This document shows, one piece after another, positions 34,018 to 45,194 of a stretch of 64,000 nucleotides of DNA. The first letter of the stretch is position 1, and every line of letters begins with the position of its first letter. The position numbers and the translations under genes are program-made. The notes under the pieces were generated by a model. That model saw nothing but the letters and a program-made list of their open reading frames with translations. It did no database searches and was not told where the DNA came from. Source of the DNA: Actinostola sp. cb2023 (lineage: Eukaryota; Cnidaria; Anthozoa; Actiniaria; Actinostolidae); contig JAUJYZ010000376.1 of NCBI GenBank assembly GCA_033675265.1, positions 794,501 through 858,500 on the forward strand. Reading direction: 5' to 3'.

Positions 34018-35510
34018 GCGTACACTCGGGTATTATGACAATGACAATGACAGTTGTGTGACGAGGGAGACTGTATCAGTGAGCATAGATAAAGATCTCC
34101 GAATCGTCCGTCTGCAGTACGTACTTGGAACATCCAGTTGAGGATGCATATTCATGGTCAGATGGTTCTGATAACGTCTTTGGTTTGTTCGTTGTCGCAG
34201 AGGAAAGTCGGTCAAATAAATTAAAAGGACTCAAAAATCATTCCCGAGTGTACAACGGAAAAAGAATAAAAAATAAGAATAAATAATAAGAAAGCGTATT
34301 TTATAACTACCCTTAATCTAAAATAAGTATAATTTCCTGGTTAGTTTTAGCGAACAACTCAAAACTTCTGCCATATCTCTATTCATCTTCACGAATCCGA
34401 ACCAAAGTTTCCAAAGAGTCTTAAATCTATTTTTAGTATTACCGCGCTTCGCTATTAGGTTACGTTCATAATCTATCCGATACTTGACCCTGTTTATTGA
34501 TCATACGTCCAATGCACGTTATGACAATGACAGTTGCGTGACGAGGGAGACTGTGTGTCGGTGAGCATAGATAAAGATCTCCGATCTCCGAGGTTGCATA
34601 GGTCAGATGGTTCTGATAACGCCCTTCGTTCAGTTGTTCGTTGTAATTGAAGGCGCGTTTGTTTTTGTTAAATACATTTAAGCTTACAAAGGCTTCAATA
34701 GCACTATTTTCAGTCAATCATGCTTCTTCGATACAATATCATTTCTCTTCTGCATATTAAACACAACTGCTTCTCTCTCGATACAGCAGGAGCTTGAAGC
34801 AGTATTACTGAAAACAACTCGACTGGCTCGACTTCTGTAGCTTTCTGTCGATTAGATGTACTTTTACATCGCTGATCGTGAGTTTAAATACAAGGATATA
34901 ACTGTACACGCACTATTACAATTAGCAACAAACATGGCATAGCGAGATCATGATAGTTTTTGAGTTCATTAATTTGATTTGCTTTTGAGTTCATTTGATT
35001 TGCGTTTCATTTCATTTTTTGATGAGTTCATGGAACTTGTATGTGAAATGAGCGTGTTTAAAAGGAAGTGATCGATGGCTTGCCTTCGATACAACATCAT
35101 TTAATTCTCTTCTGCATATTCAACACAACTGCTTCTCTCTCGATACAGCACGAGCTTCTATACAGCACTTCTAGTCGGCAGTCGTGGAACGATGAGTTAG
35201 CACTTCTAAAATTAACGATGGCCCAGCACTTCTAGTCTTCGAACCTAGAGCGAACAATACTTCGGATTTAGGTTTATATACGCTCGGAAACTATTTGACC
35301 CGTTTGAGCATAGAATTACTTCATTAGGCGTTCGGATATCATCGCCCCCGTTTTCAGCCAATCAAAACCCTGAAACAGACATTCCTGACCGATACGATCA
35401 CATTCTTCGCATTCTGTGGCCTACGAAAAATATACAAGAAAGCCCATTTTATAACTCGGGCTTTCTCCGGAAGTGCCCGAGTAATAAATAATTCAATGAA
35501 ATGATACATT
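34018..35510. repeat. Diverged direct repeats, no gene
   Basis: TGACGAGGGAGACTGT followed by GAGCATAGATAAAGATCTCC occurs near 34060 and 34540. CTGCTTCTCTCTCGATACAG occurs near 34768 and 35132. GTACACTCGGG (34022) is inverted as CCCGAGTGTAC (34242), and ACTCGGGC (35455) is inverted as GCCCGAGT (35477). Likely decayed nonautonomous elements. Confidence 0.5.
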
Positions 35511-35592
35511 TGCGGGAACCCAATCGAACCCAATATAATACGTATCGCGCGCGCGCTCTACCACAGGAAACCCATCAAAAAAAAAACGCGCG

Positions 35593-36012
35593 CATACAAA
35601 TATATTTTTATTCATTATTAGTAGCCTCAGAAACAATGGTTGGGCTGCCTGTGCATATTAGGAAAATCATACATCAGCTGGCCACTTGAAAAAATAGATT
35701 TCTCTGAAACTTTGCATACCAGTAGGTATTCCTACCCTCATAACAAAAATATACTTTTAAGGTATCGGCACCATTGGTTTCCATGACAACGGCCCAATGT
35801 TAATTTGGAGTGATTTTCAGCCTCTGGAAAGTCAAAATTTCTCCATCTTTGAACACGTATTGCAATTTCTCTGTAGCTCTTTCATCAACAACAATAATAG
35901 TCATATGAAAGAACCATCCTTAGTCTTTTCCGTTCACGGGTAATTTTGGATTCCTTTCCTATAGCAACCGTGCACACGCATCGCGGGCGCAACATACATT
36001 TATATTTATAAT
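35593..36012. repeat. 420-bp direct repeat, left copy (flanking the LINE)
   Basis: From CATACAAATATATTTTTATT to CATTTATATTTATAAT. An almost identical 420-bp copy lies at 41841-42260, differing at only about three visible positions. The pair brackets the palindrome cluster and the LINE. It includes part of a foldback terminus (TTGGGCTGCCTGTG), so its boundary cuts across older elements. Confidence 0.95.
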
Positions 36013-36095
36013 ACCATGATCACCTCGGTTTTCATTGTTCCACGAGGGACATTTAACAACGAACATTCCTCGCGAAAGCTCTAAGTCAAGCATCG

Positions 36096-36276
36096 CTCAT
36101 GCATAGTAATGAGGGAAATTTAGACTAAATCTCCCTCATGAATACAATCATGAGGGAAATTTAGACTAAATGTCCCTCATGAATACAATCATGAGGGAAA
36201 TTTAGACTAAATGTCCCTCATGATTATATTCATGAGGGACATTTAGACTAAATATCCCTCATTACTATGCATGAGG
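36096..36276. repeat. Cluster of 41-bp palindromic units within a larger palindrome
   Basis: ATGAGGGAAATTTAGACTAA and its continuation ATNTCCCTCAT form a near-perfect hairpin. Three direct units start at 36109, 36150 and 36191 and a fourth is inverted. The outer ends CTCATGCATAGTAATGAGGG and CCCTCATTACTATGCATGAG are inverted copies, so the whole block can fold on itself. Confidence 0.9.
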
Positions 36277-36636
36277 ATGCAAGTCAGTCCCTCATATACT
36301 TTTTTTTTTTATTTTTTTTATTTTTATAAAATCTTTATTAAGATTAAAACGAATGGGCCTAGCCCAGATTACAATCTCATTTCATCTTAATTACTCTAAA
36401 TTCTACATACCGATCTCTTCTTATTACAATCTTGCTACTTATGACATTCTAATTCTCAATTACTTCTTATACGACAAAACTACTACTTCTATTTTTTTGA
36501 TAACCAACCTCCTCCATTTATCACGAAAAAGTATCTCATTTCACTAGCATTATCGATATCAGACATAAAATACTATTTTTCTTTTACTTGCCGACCTCCT
36601 CCACTTATTCCTCTGTTGTTACTTATTCCTCTTTAA

Positions 36637-37116
36637 AGGAGAACTGAAGCCTAAATTTATCTTTAAATAAAAACAAAGAGAATGTTGTGTACAATCATTT
36701 TCTAAATTAATTGCCAATTGTTTTTATTTTTATGAAGAAGAAATTTGAGTTTTAATTGTAAAAAGACATGGATTACCACTGAATTGAGCGCGGCTCACTT
36801 CAGTAATTATTCCCCATGTCTGACGTCACCTATCCCAAGGGAAAGTGCAATCACAATGTAGAGTAATTATAAGTGCATTGTATTTTCTTGAACCCGTGAG
36901 AATGTTGTGAACGGATTATAATATTCCCCATAAACGACGTCACTAACAAAAAGATTTGAGCCGACGGTAAAACGGCAAAATGGCGGATGATATTCCATAT
37001 TGAACGTAAATTATGTTGATATCTAAGAAAGACTTACAAAAATTAATACTCAAGTAATAGTAATATAAGACATATCTAACTTTCTTGAACAAATAAATTT
37101 TGTCTTCAGTTCCCCT
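36637..37116. mobile_element. TTAA-flanked MITE nested in the LINE 3' UTR
   Basis: Inverted ends AGGAGAACTGAAGCCTAAAT and AGGGGAACTGAAGACAAAAT (reverse complement of the right end) are flanked by TTAA at 36633-36636 and 37117-37120. 480 bp, non-coding. It must be younger than the LINE insertion. Confidence 0.85.
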
Positions 37117-37144
37117 TTAATACTGAATTGCTTCTCTTCTCCTT

Positions 37145-40100
37145 CTATGATTGAAAAAATTGCTCCTTCACCCCCCATAGCTTTTTAAAATCCATTTCAC
37201 TCATACGAGACGACTCAACACTTAGACGAAAAACAATATCCTTCTTACACTTTCTCACAATATCAATATACGGACATACGTTGTTACGGAACGTTGCACT
37301 GTTACGGAAATACCAAATATTATTCAACATGCACTCTACTACAAACATGACCAAATCTTTACGCACGCCATTGAATAAACCCAGAAAAACACACTTTACA
37401 TCTACAACAAAGTCACGTGACCACTTCCTCACTACTCTCACCACCCATCCCCAAGCTTTTTTCACACGACTACATTCCAGAAAACAATGCTCAATAGTTT
37501 CACGCTTCCCACACACTGCACAACGAACAGACGTAACATTATAACCCCACCTAACCAGACTGTCACGAACCTTGGTCACTCTGTGTACAATACGCCATTT
37601 AACTTCACTCACAATATTCTCCGACAACGACTTACTAAAACCTACCCAAACTCCCTTCCATTCAGTTTTATCACATACATCATTCCAATGACGCAAACAT
37701 CTAGGCTGCAACAGCTTACTATTCACCAAGAAATTGTACATCTTACTAACAACTGCACAACATTGAACGGAACATTGACGAACTTCTTCATACACAACTT
37801 TATAATACTTAGACAGAGACTCCGCACACGGTTTAGAATTATCACGCAGAAACATCCAATCATCACGTAACGTAGATAAACGAACACCCAAAAAATAACG
37901 TAAGTAACACCACATCTTACCAGACACTGATCTGTTCAACGATCCAACTACATTCGCGATATGCAATGCACGAACACGAACGCCAAAATCCACCATTCCC
38001 AGGCCTCCAGACAGCCACGGTAACAGACACGTTTCTCTCTTAATTAGCTCCACTTTTCCATTCCACACAAAACTAAACACTAACGAATTCACCTTGGACA
38101 CAAACCCAACTCGGCACAATTAACATTCTTGCAACATAATCGAACTTTGACAACCCCAGTACTTTGACAATCAACACCTTACCTCTCAACGACAAACCCC
38201 TACCCTTCCACATATCTAAAACCTTCTTTAACTTTTCACATTTCGCTACCCAATTCTCATCCTCTACATTATCTCCAAACCACACCCCTAACACCTTCAT
38301 CCTAACTACCCACTTCAAACCATACGGCTTGTCCTGTCTACCTTTCCATGACCCAATCCACATTGCCTCAGATTTTCCTCTATTTAATCTCGCCCCAGTC
38401 CCTCGTCCAAAAAAGTCCACCACCTCTAAGTATTTACCGACAGATACAACGTCACACAAAACCGCCGTTGTGTCGTCAGCATACTGTGATATATTAGTAT
38501 GCTGACCACCCGACCCTGGCACAAGAAAACCACATATACCCTTTTCCGCACGGACACTACACGCTAGCACCTCTGCCATCAACACATACAACATAGGAGA
38601 CAACGGACAACCTTGCCTAATCCCTTTCTCCAACACTATGCTTTCTGTTAACTCACCATTACAAATTACTTTAGCCGTCGCTCCCACATATAACACACTC
38701 ATCCACTTTCTAAAATCCTCCCCAAAACCAAACCTCCCTAATACCCTATTCAAAAATGCCCTATCCACCCTATCAAACGCCTTCTCCTGATCTAATGTCA
38801 AAATAACCCCACCCTCTCCCGTATAATCTATATGGTCAAGTACATCCCGCATTATATTTAAATTATCAAAAATAGACCTCCCCATCACCCCACACGTCTG
38901 GTCTTCACACACAATCTCTGACATCACACTTCTCAATCGACTACTCAGTGCCTTGGAGACAATCTTGTAATCCAAATTAAGAAGAGAGATCGGCCTCCAA
39001 TTCTTTAGATCTTTCCGATCTCCCTTCTTAAATGCTATTCTCACCACACTACGCACACACTCTTCAGGAAATCTCTCCACTTCAAAACACTCATTTGCCA
39101 GCTTACATACTACTGGTAGTAATGCCTCACTAAAACACTTGTAAAATTCTAAAGATAACCCATCATCTCCCGGAGTTTTCCCATTCGCCATACCCTTCAT
39201 TGCATACTCTAATTCTTCCACTCTTAATAAACCCGTCACAAATCTTACGCGACTCATCAGACAACACTGATGACAATTTACTCAACAAAACATATTGTAC
39301 ATCTACATCCACATCTTCTAACTTAAATAACTCCCTGTAGAACAATTCAATCACTTTTCTTTTCTCTCCCTCTTCACTCCACTCCGTTCCATTCCCATCT
39401 TTCAAAATGTCAATAAAATTCCCCTGCCCATGCCCCCCACACAAATTGAAGAAAAACCGGGTAGGTCTCTCCCCCTCTTCAATCCATTTCGCTCGACTCC
39501 TTACCTTCACGCCTTCACTCTCTCTCTCCACTAACGCTCTTAACTCACCATTCAAATCACTCATACGCCCACCGACATCTTCCCCTAGAGCTAGCCTACG
39601 CCTTCAACCTAATTATTTCTTTAGTAAGAGTATCACGCATTCTTCTTCTCTCTCTTGCTTTAGCGACCGAATATCTAATGACAAATTTCTTGACCCCCTT
39701 TTTGAATCTAACCCAAAAAACATCCACCCTCTCATCTCTATATCGTCTCAAAAACTCATTCATCCATTTTCTCAGACTATTCACAAAAGTACTATCCTTC
39801 AACAATTCATTATTAAATTTCCACAAACCTTTGCTTTTACAACCCACACTACGATTTAACGACAACACAACACCATCGTGATCTGACACCCCTAGTACCT
39901 CTACAAAACAACCCGTTACAACATTCAACAAATCCTTCGAAACATAAAATCTATCTAACCTCGAACCAACTCCCTGGCCTGACCACGTAAACGAAACCGT
40001 ACGCCCATGTACAGACACCCAAGCATCACTCAAATTACAATCCCTCAAAAACTTCTTCAACTCTTCGCCTCCAATCTTATTAGCACCCGTTCTCGCCGTC

Positions 40101-40560
40101 GTATCCCTATCATCCAACACACAGTTAAAGTCACCCCCCATTACACAATACGAATTCGGAAAAACATAATGATACAGCTCTTGGAAAAATATCTTACGAT
40201 CACGAACATCCACCGGCGCATAAACACACACAAACGAATAACGTGCACTACCCCATTTAACTAAAAGACTTAGCACCCTCCCCTCAGTATCCCTACGAAC
40301 ATCCAGCACATTTAAACTTACACGATCACTCAACAAAATCCCTACACCCGAACTCTTTACCCCACCAAAACTCCAATAGCAATTCCCTCTCCATGCCTTT
40401 CCAAAACGCTCAGCTTTCCTTTGATTACATATAAAAGACTCTTGTACAAACACCACATTCCACTTAGACAATACTGGACCAACTATATCACGTCTCACTA
40501 CAGTTGACACTCCCCGAACGTTACAAGACAATACGTTTAAACAAGCCCGATGAAAAATAA
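37145..40560 (-). pseudogene. LINE ORF2: endonuclease-reverse transcriptase (frameshifted)
   Basis: Order: apurinic-type endonuclease (about 39596-40560; LSCNVRGVSTVV at the start, QESFICN, GGDFNCVLD, SDHDGV near the end), linker (39163-39564), reverse transcriptase (38073-39257; WRPISLLNLDYK, LDQEKAFDRVD, GIRQGCPLSP, SQYADDTT) and C-terminal region (37145-38119) with a CAVCG...EHCFLEC zinc-binding pattern. Catalytic YADD is at about 38472-38483. Frame changes occur near 39590, 39220 and 38110. No good ATG was found upstream of LSCNVRG. It acts by target-primed reverse transcription in intact relatives. Confidence 0.9.
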
Positions 40561-40652
40561 CAAAGACATTTACATACTACACTCCATACGGCCCCTCCTT
40601 ACATATTCAAGATACAGAAACTTCCTGAATAAATACGAAACTAAAAATAAAC

Positions 40653-41818
40653 TTAACTTACGATATTAAACGTCTCTTTCAAGTCCAACACTTCCTGTAT
40701 TTCGTCCCTTTCCTTTTTCAACTTTGCCTTTTTCCTGGAAACCGGCGACGCCGGCCTCTTCGCTGTGGGAACACGCATTTCTGTGTCCGTTTCAGACTCT
40801 GTAGCTGACTCCACTGACGATGCCTCCATGCTTGTATCCATAACTTTGTCTTTCGGTTCCAAAGCTCCGTCCTTGCCCGTTGACTCGTCATGTTCCGAGT
40901 TCAGTACCCCCGTCTCACTGTCTTGTACTGTGTCCTGCGTATCCTCGTTTCCTACCATATTGTCAGGTGTACTGTCTTGTGTAAACAGTTCTTGTGTACG
41001 TGGCACTTCACTAGGAGGGGCAAATACGAACTTCGGTATCTGAACACCAATTCCCTGATTCTCAGTGTTCCTAAATGCTTCTGTTAGCGAAGGAAAGACT
41101 GCCAACTGCTGCTCCTGAGGCAGATCCCGAGAAACCAAATGCTGCTTTACAGGTCCAACCTGTATGTCCCACTCCCCCACACCGTGTACATGAAAGCGCT
41201 TCGGGACACTCTCTTGATACATGTCCTGGTTGATGGCAACGAAAACATTCTATGTCAGTACAATCTTTTGCAAAGTGATTGGCACTTCCACATCTACGGC
41301 ATGTCTGACGTTGTCCTCGGTAGAAAACTTTCACTTGAAACCCAAGAACCTTCAAGAAGCTGGGTATTTCGCGACTTACCGTCATGGTAACAGTTCTTAC
41401 ACCCGTTTCAATCTCCGGATAACTTGCCATTCTATCTCTCCTAAAATTATATACATGTCCAAATTCCGACAACTCAGCTTGTAGCTCTTTATTGCTCGCT
41501 TCGTAAGGCAAGTAATAAATCTTGACATATCGTCTCCTTGCGTCGACGCTTGACACAACCACAGGAAATCCGTAGATTGTAATCGTGCCCAGTTTCAGGA
41601 TCTGTTCCAACGTATTCTGCAGACTCAAACGTCACCACTAACGATCCATCCTTGTCTGTTTGGATACACTTAACCGTTCCTTCGTCACAATCTGCTTCTC
41701 CATAAAGAAATTTGACAACATCTGATGGCGAGACCTTGTGTGTCACATCATGCTCAAGCGCTAACCTCACTGAGCATGCTCGTTGCTCCCCGGCACCTAG
41801 AAAGATATTAGAAGGCAT
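40653..41818 (-). pseudogene. LINE ORF1: nucleic-acid-binding protein with three CCHC knuckles (frameshifted)
   Basis: Starts MPSNIFLGAGEQR at 41818. The middle part has an RRM-like stretch (YVKIYYLPYEASNKELQ) and three zinc knuckles: CRRCGSANHFAKDC, CFRCHQPGHVSREC and CTRCGGVGHTGWTC. An acidic tail ends with a basic KKAKLKKE segment. Frame changes near 41610 and 41160 split it into three pieces. ORF1 proteins coat LINE RNA; triple knuckles are usual in Tx1-type elements. Confidence 0.85.
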
Positions 41819-41840
41819 TTCTCTTTCAGGATTTTCCGGC

Positions 41841-42260
41841 CATACAAATATATTTTTATTCATTATTAGTAGCCTCAGAAACAATGGTTGGGCTGCCTGT
41901 GCATATTAGGAAAATCATACATCAGCTGGCCACTTGAAAAAATAGATTTCTCTGAAACTTTGCATACCAGTAGGTATTCCTACCCTCATAACAAAAATAT
42001 ACTTTTAAGGTATCGGCACCATTGGTTTCCATGGCAACGGCCCAATGTTAATTTGGAGTGATTTTCAGCCTCTGGAAAGTCATAATTTCTCCATCTTTGA
42101 ACACGTATTGCAATTTTTCTGTAGCTCTTTCATCAACAACAATAATAGTCATATGAAAGAACCATCCTTAGTCTTTTCCGTTCACGGGTAATTTTGGATT
42201 CCTTTCCTATAGCAACCGTGCACACGCATCGCGGGCGCAACATACATTTATATTTATAAT
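41841..42260. repeat. 420-bp direct repeat, right copy
   Basis: Matches 35593-36012 along its full length with about three substitutions. It adjoins the LINE 5' end on the left and unrelated sequence (CAGATGCCTTATTTTGG) on the right. The following 42261-42602 stretch is AT-rich without a gene. Confidence 0.95.
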
Positions 42261-42606
42261 CAGATGCCTTATTTTGGCCTATATGTTGGCTTCAATAACT
42301 CTGATGGTAACGCTCAGATTCTAAAGCTAATCATTGACATTTTTTAATCTGGAAATAAGTTTTCTACAACTTATATAAATGATGTTAAACTTTTCTTTCT
42401 ATTTCAGAAAAGAATGCTACTTGAAAAAATATAAATAAGTTACAGCAAATGCCTCCTTTGACGTCACCGAATTAGCATATCCCGATTTCAAACCTTTATA
42501 ACTCGCAAATGCGAAGCTCAAATCACAAAATACTGAAACATCCCACTATTCACTTCATATGTAATCGATTTTCAAAATAAAAAAATAAGCTTCATAAGCA
42601 CTTTAA

Positions 42607-42965
42607 GCATCGAGGACGGGGAAGTGAGGACGACGTCAGAGAAATAATAGCACTAATTACAACATTCAATAACTTCTTGTTAGAATGTATGAAATGAGCT
42701 CGATTTGGTGTTACTTCAGCGGGCGTTCTGTGCTAAACTACAACATGAAATGCCTATATTTGACGTTGCAAAGAGAACGAGAACGTCAGTTCGATATTTG
42801 TACAGATATTTATTTTTAGTCAACCGGACAACAAAAAGACGATGTCATTCATCAAAGAGGGCGCAAATTTAGTGAAAAACACGGAAAAAGAAACAAATAT
42901 GAAAACAATAGACAACAAAACACTTTAGTCGAACTTCGTCGTCCTCACGTCCCCGTCCTCGATGC
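42607..42965. mobile_element. TTAA-flanked MITE next to the copy B boundary
   Basis: Inverted ends GCATCGAGGACGGGGAAGTG and GCATCGAGGACGGGGACGTG (reverse complement of the right end), continuing AGGACGACG, flanked by TTAA at 42603-42606 and 42966-42969. 359 bp, non-coding. Copy B of the segmental duplication begins about seven bases beyond the right TTAA. Confidence 0.88.
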
Positions 42966-43245
42966 TTAAGGTTTCTATTATCCGAGTATGAGAACCGTGC
43001 CGTAAGTTATGGACCGAGCGAGTTTTTTCACCTGACTACAAAGGAAAATCCAACGTTTGCCAAATATGGTATCATTGGTTTCTTTCGTTTGTCATTGTAA
43101 TAATGTTATAGGTTAATTGACCAATCACAATTCGCCACATTTCCTTGACATTTTCGGGCGTCAGCTTCTGCTTGGTTTCGGTGTGATATCTTAACACGAT
43201 GCAATTATATCCTTCAATTTAATTTGTATTTGTTTGTTTATTTAG

Positions 43246-44291
43246 CCAACAGAACACAAGAACCAAGCAGAGGAGGAAGAATTGTGAATCAAGAAAAAGA
43301 CGAAAAGCAGCGGAGTGCACAGGAATACTCACTCCGACGCCAAAAGCAAAAAGAACTGTTCGACGAAGTAGAACTGGAACATTCACGCATCGAACGCGAA
43401 CTACAAGATACAGAGAGAGTGAAGTTAATCGAACAATACTTAGACGATGTTTATACGCGTTACGGCGCCAGCACCAAGACTTTGCAACTAGACGTTACTT
43501 CACGCTGCAAGACCACGCCTAAACGTCAAGGTAACATCTACTCCTGGTTACCTAGGAAACAAGCACATGACAACAGCAAGCCAGCCTCGATACTGCATCC
43601 CTTCAAGGAATCCACTAACAACATCAGTATAGGTTGCGTTGATAACAAAATTGAGTTCAAAGAAAAGCAGGCAAAGAATGATGCAAAGTTCAGGTTTTTC
43701 AACGATTGGAGTAAAACTGCTTTTATTAATTACGTAAATAGTGAAGGAGAGTTTCTGATGAACGAAGCCGACCAGGATTTTTCAAGCCAGGTAAATGTTA
43801 TGCCGTGTTTCAGTGATGCTACATACAAAAAACGATGGCAAAGTATAGCCAGTGACTTTAAAATGCCAAGACTGACCATGATTTCCTAGCAGATCTAGTG
43901 GGGCTATGATCGAACTCTCGAAATGAAAAAAAATCCTTTCCATCGTATACCTAGTTGAATGTAGCTATGACCGCAAGGATGTCTGGGAAAGAGACAATGA
44001 ATGTAGCTATGACCGCAAGGATGTCTGGGAAAGAGACAATGAGTATACCTAGTTGAATGTAGCTATGACCGCAAGGATGTCTGGGAAAGAGACAATGAGC
44101 GGTCATTTAAAAGAGGGTGACAAACAAATATCATATGCTAACAAACAAGTGGCCCTCTGAAGCTACAAAACTTGTAATATACTTGTAATACAGCTGACTT
44201 GTCTTTCTTCTGTCTTTAGTTCAAAGATCCCAGTTACTGGATGAAGAAGCATCATCAGAATGGAGTAGTATTGAAGTCAAACTTGAAATAA
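43246..44291 (+). CDS. Unrecognised gene, last two exons only (copy B, 5'-truncated duplicate)
   Basis: Exons 43246-43790 and 44220-44291 correspond base for base in length (545 and 72) to copy A, with the same splice sites and an open frame. A few amino acid changes are seen (for example QARDN to QAHDN, TNNFS to TNNIS, DKK to DNK, NSDGE to NSEGE). The exons upstream of copy A at 15-394 have no counterpart here, because the duplication boundary at 42976 falls in the preceding intron. Without a start it is probably a pseudogene fragment unless spliced to new 5' sequence. Confidence 0.6.
43946..44099. repeat. 56-bp intronic minisatellite, under three units (copy B)
   Basis: Same unit as 2932-4428 in copy A, here nearly unexpanded, and with one junction lacking the GTATACCTAGTTG part. 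Confidence 0.95.
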
Positions 44292-44324
44292 AAACTTCTG
44301 TACAGAGATATTTAATACTTTTGT

Positions 44325-44330
44325 AATAAA
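44325..44330 (+). promoter_or_regulatory. Polyadenylation signal AATAAA (copy B)
   Basis: Conserved with 4654-4659 in copy A, 34 bases after the TAA. Confidence 0.5.
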
Positions 44331-44375
44331 GGTTGTCTATAAACGAAGCAACACGTAATCAACAACTGTGTGATG

Positions 44376-44926
44376 GTTTACAGTGTGAGAGGGGTCGTTT
44401 TACAGTGGGGGAGGGGTCGTTTTACATGGGAGAGGGGTCGTTTTACATGGGAGGGGTCGTTTTACATGGTCGAGGGGTCGTTTTACAGTGGGAGAGGGGT
44501 CGTTTTACATGGTCGAGGGGTCGTTTTACATGGTCGAGGGGTCGTTTTACATGGTCGAGGGGTCGTTTTACATGGTCGAGGGGTCGTTTTACATGGTCGA
44601 GGGGTCGTTTTACATGGTCGAGGGGTCGTTTTTACATGGTCGAGGGGTCGTTTTACATGGTCGAGGGGTCGTTTTACATGGTCGAGGGGTCGTTTTACAT
44701 GGTCGAGGGGTCGTTTTACAGTGGGAGAGGGGTCGTTTTACATGGTCGAGGGGTCGTTTTACATGGTCGAGGGGTCGTTTTACAGTGGGAGAGGGGTCGT
44801 TTTACATGGTCGAGGGGTCGTTTTACATGGTCGAGGGGTCGTTTTACATGGGAGAGGGGTCGTTTTACATGGGAGAGGGATCGTTTTACATGGGAGGGGT
44901 CGTTTTACATGGGAGAGGGGTGGTTT
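44376..44926. repeat. 21-bp G-rich minisatellite, about 25 copies (copy B)
   Basis: Units GGTCGTTTTACATGGTCGAG with variants carrying CAGTGGGAGAG or CATGGGAGAG. The period of 21 keeps all three frames open over about 550 bp, producing spurious peptides such as GRFTWSR repeats. Copy A has about four units. The following 44927-45194 stretch is shared with A and has no gene. Confidence 0.93.
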
Positions 44927-45194
44927 CAGGGGCGTAGGCATAGGAGGGTCTTAGGGTGTCTGTGACCCCTCTTCCTCTGGGTCTACTCTTTAAATTTATG
45001 TTTGAGGGGAGGGGGGGTTTGGTGGTGAACGATGACAAGCCGCGCTTGCATGCCCCATGCTCGCTTTGTCTTGAAAACTACACAGAACACACCCACCATT
45101 TACAATATACAAGTAACAAAACTGAACGAGCTATTTATTTATCATAACTAATTGAAATACTTGAAAGTATCCTCTCCCCTACTAGAGTGCACAT

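Larger units (their letters stand above)
33120..35653. mobile_element. Compound region bounded by inverted CACAGGCAGCCC termini
   Basis: About 130 bp at 33120 (CACAGGCAGCCCAACCATT, then TGATGGGTTTCCTGTGGTAG) is inverted at about 35510-35653. A second left-type terminus occurs at 33302. The region in between holds palindromes (33383-33480, 33491-33675), a short transposase-like fragment, and internal direct repeats (34040-34200 with 34520-34660; 34722-34795 with 35086-35155). No clear target duplication. Best read as a nest of foldback-type elements. Confidence 0.5.
36300..41840 (-). mobile_element. Degenerate Tx1/L1-like LINE (non-LTR retrotransposon)
   Basis: Minus-strand element with ORF1 (zinc-knuckle protein), ORF2 (endonuclease, reverse transcriptase, C-terminal zinc-binding region) and an A-rich 3' end seen as a T-run at 36300-36330. 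The RT motifs are of the L1/Tx1 kind. Each ORF is broken by two or more frameshifts, so this copy cannot be active as written. Its 3' UTR carries a TTAA MITE. The 5' end meets the 420-bp repeat about 22 bases before the ORF1 ATG, so little or no 5' UTR remains. Confidence 0.92.

Noticed and set aside
37281..39859. Several plus-strand open frames of 85-150 codons in the LINE
   Set aside because: They are antisense shadows of LINE ORF2, explained by its codon composition.
35593..42260. LTR retrotransposon with 420-bp LTRs
   Set aside because: Ends are not TG...CA, no primer-binding site or polypurine tract was seen, and the interior is a LINE with endonuclease and reverse transcriptase of non-LTR type.
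44333..44965. Three overlapping repetitive frames (GRFTWSR, EGSFYMV, GVVLHGR)
   Set aside because: A 21-bp tandem repeat leaves all three frames open; copy A has only four units. Not a repeat protein gene.
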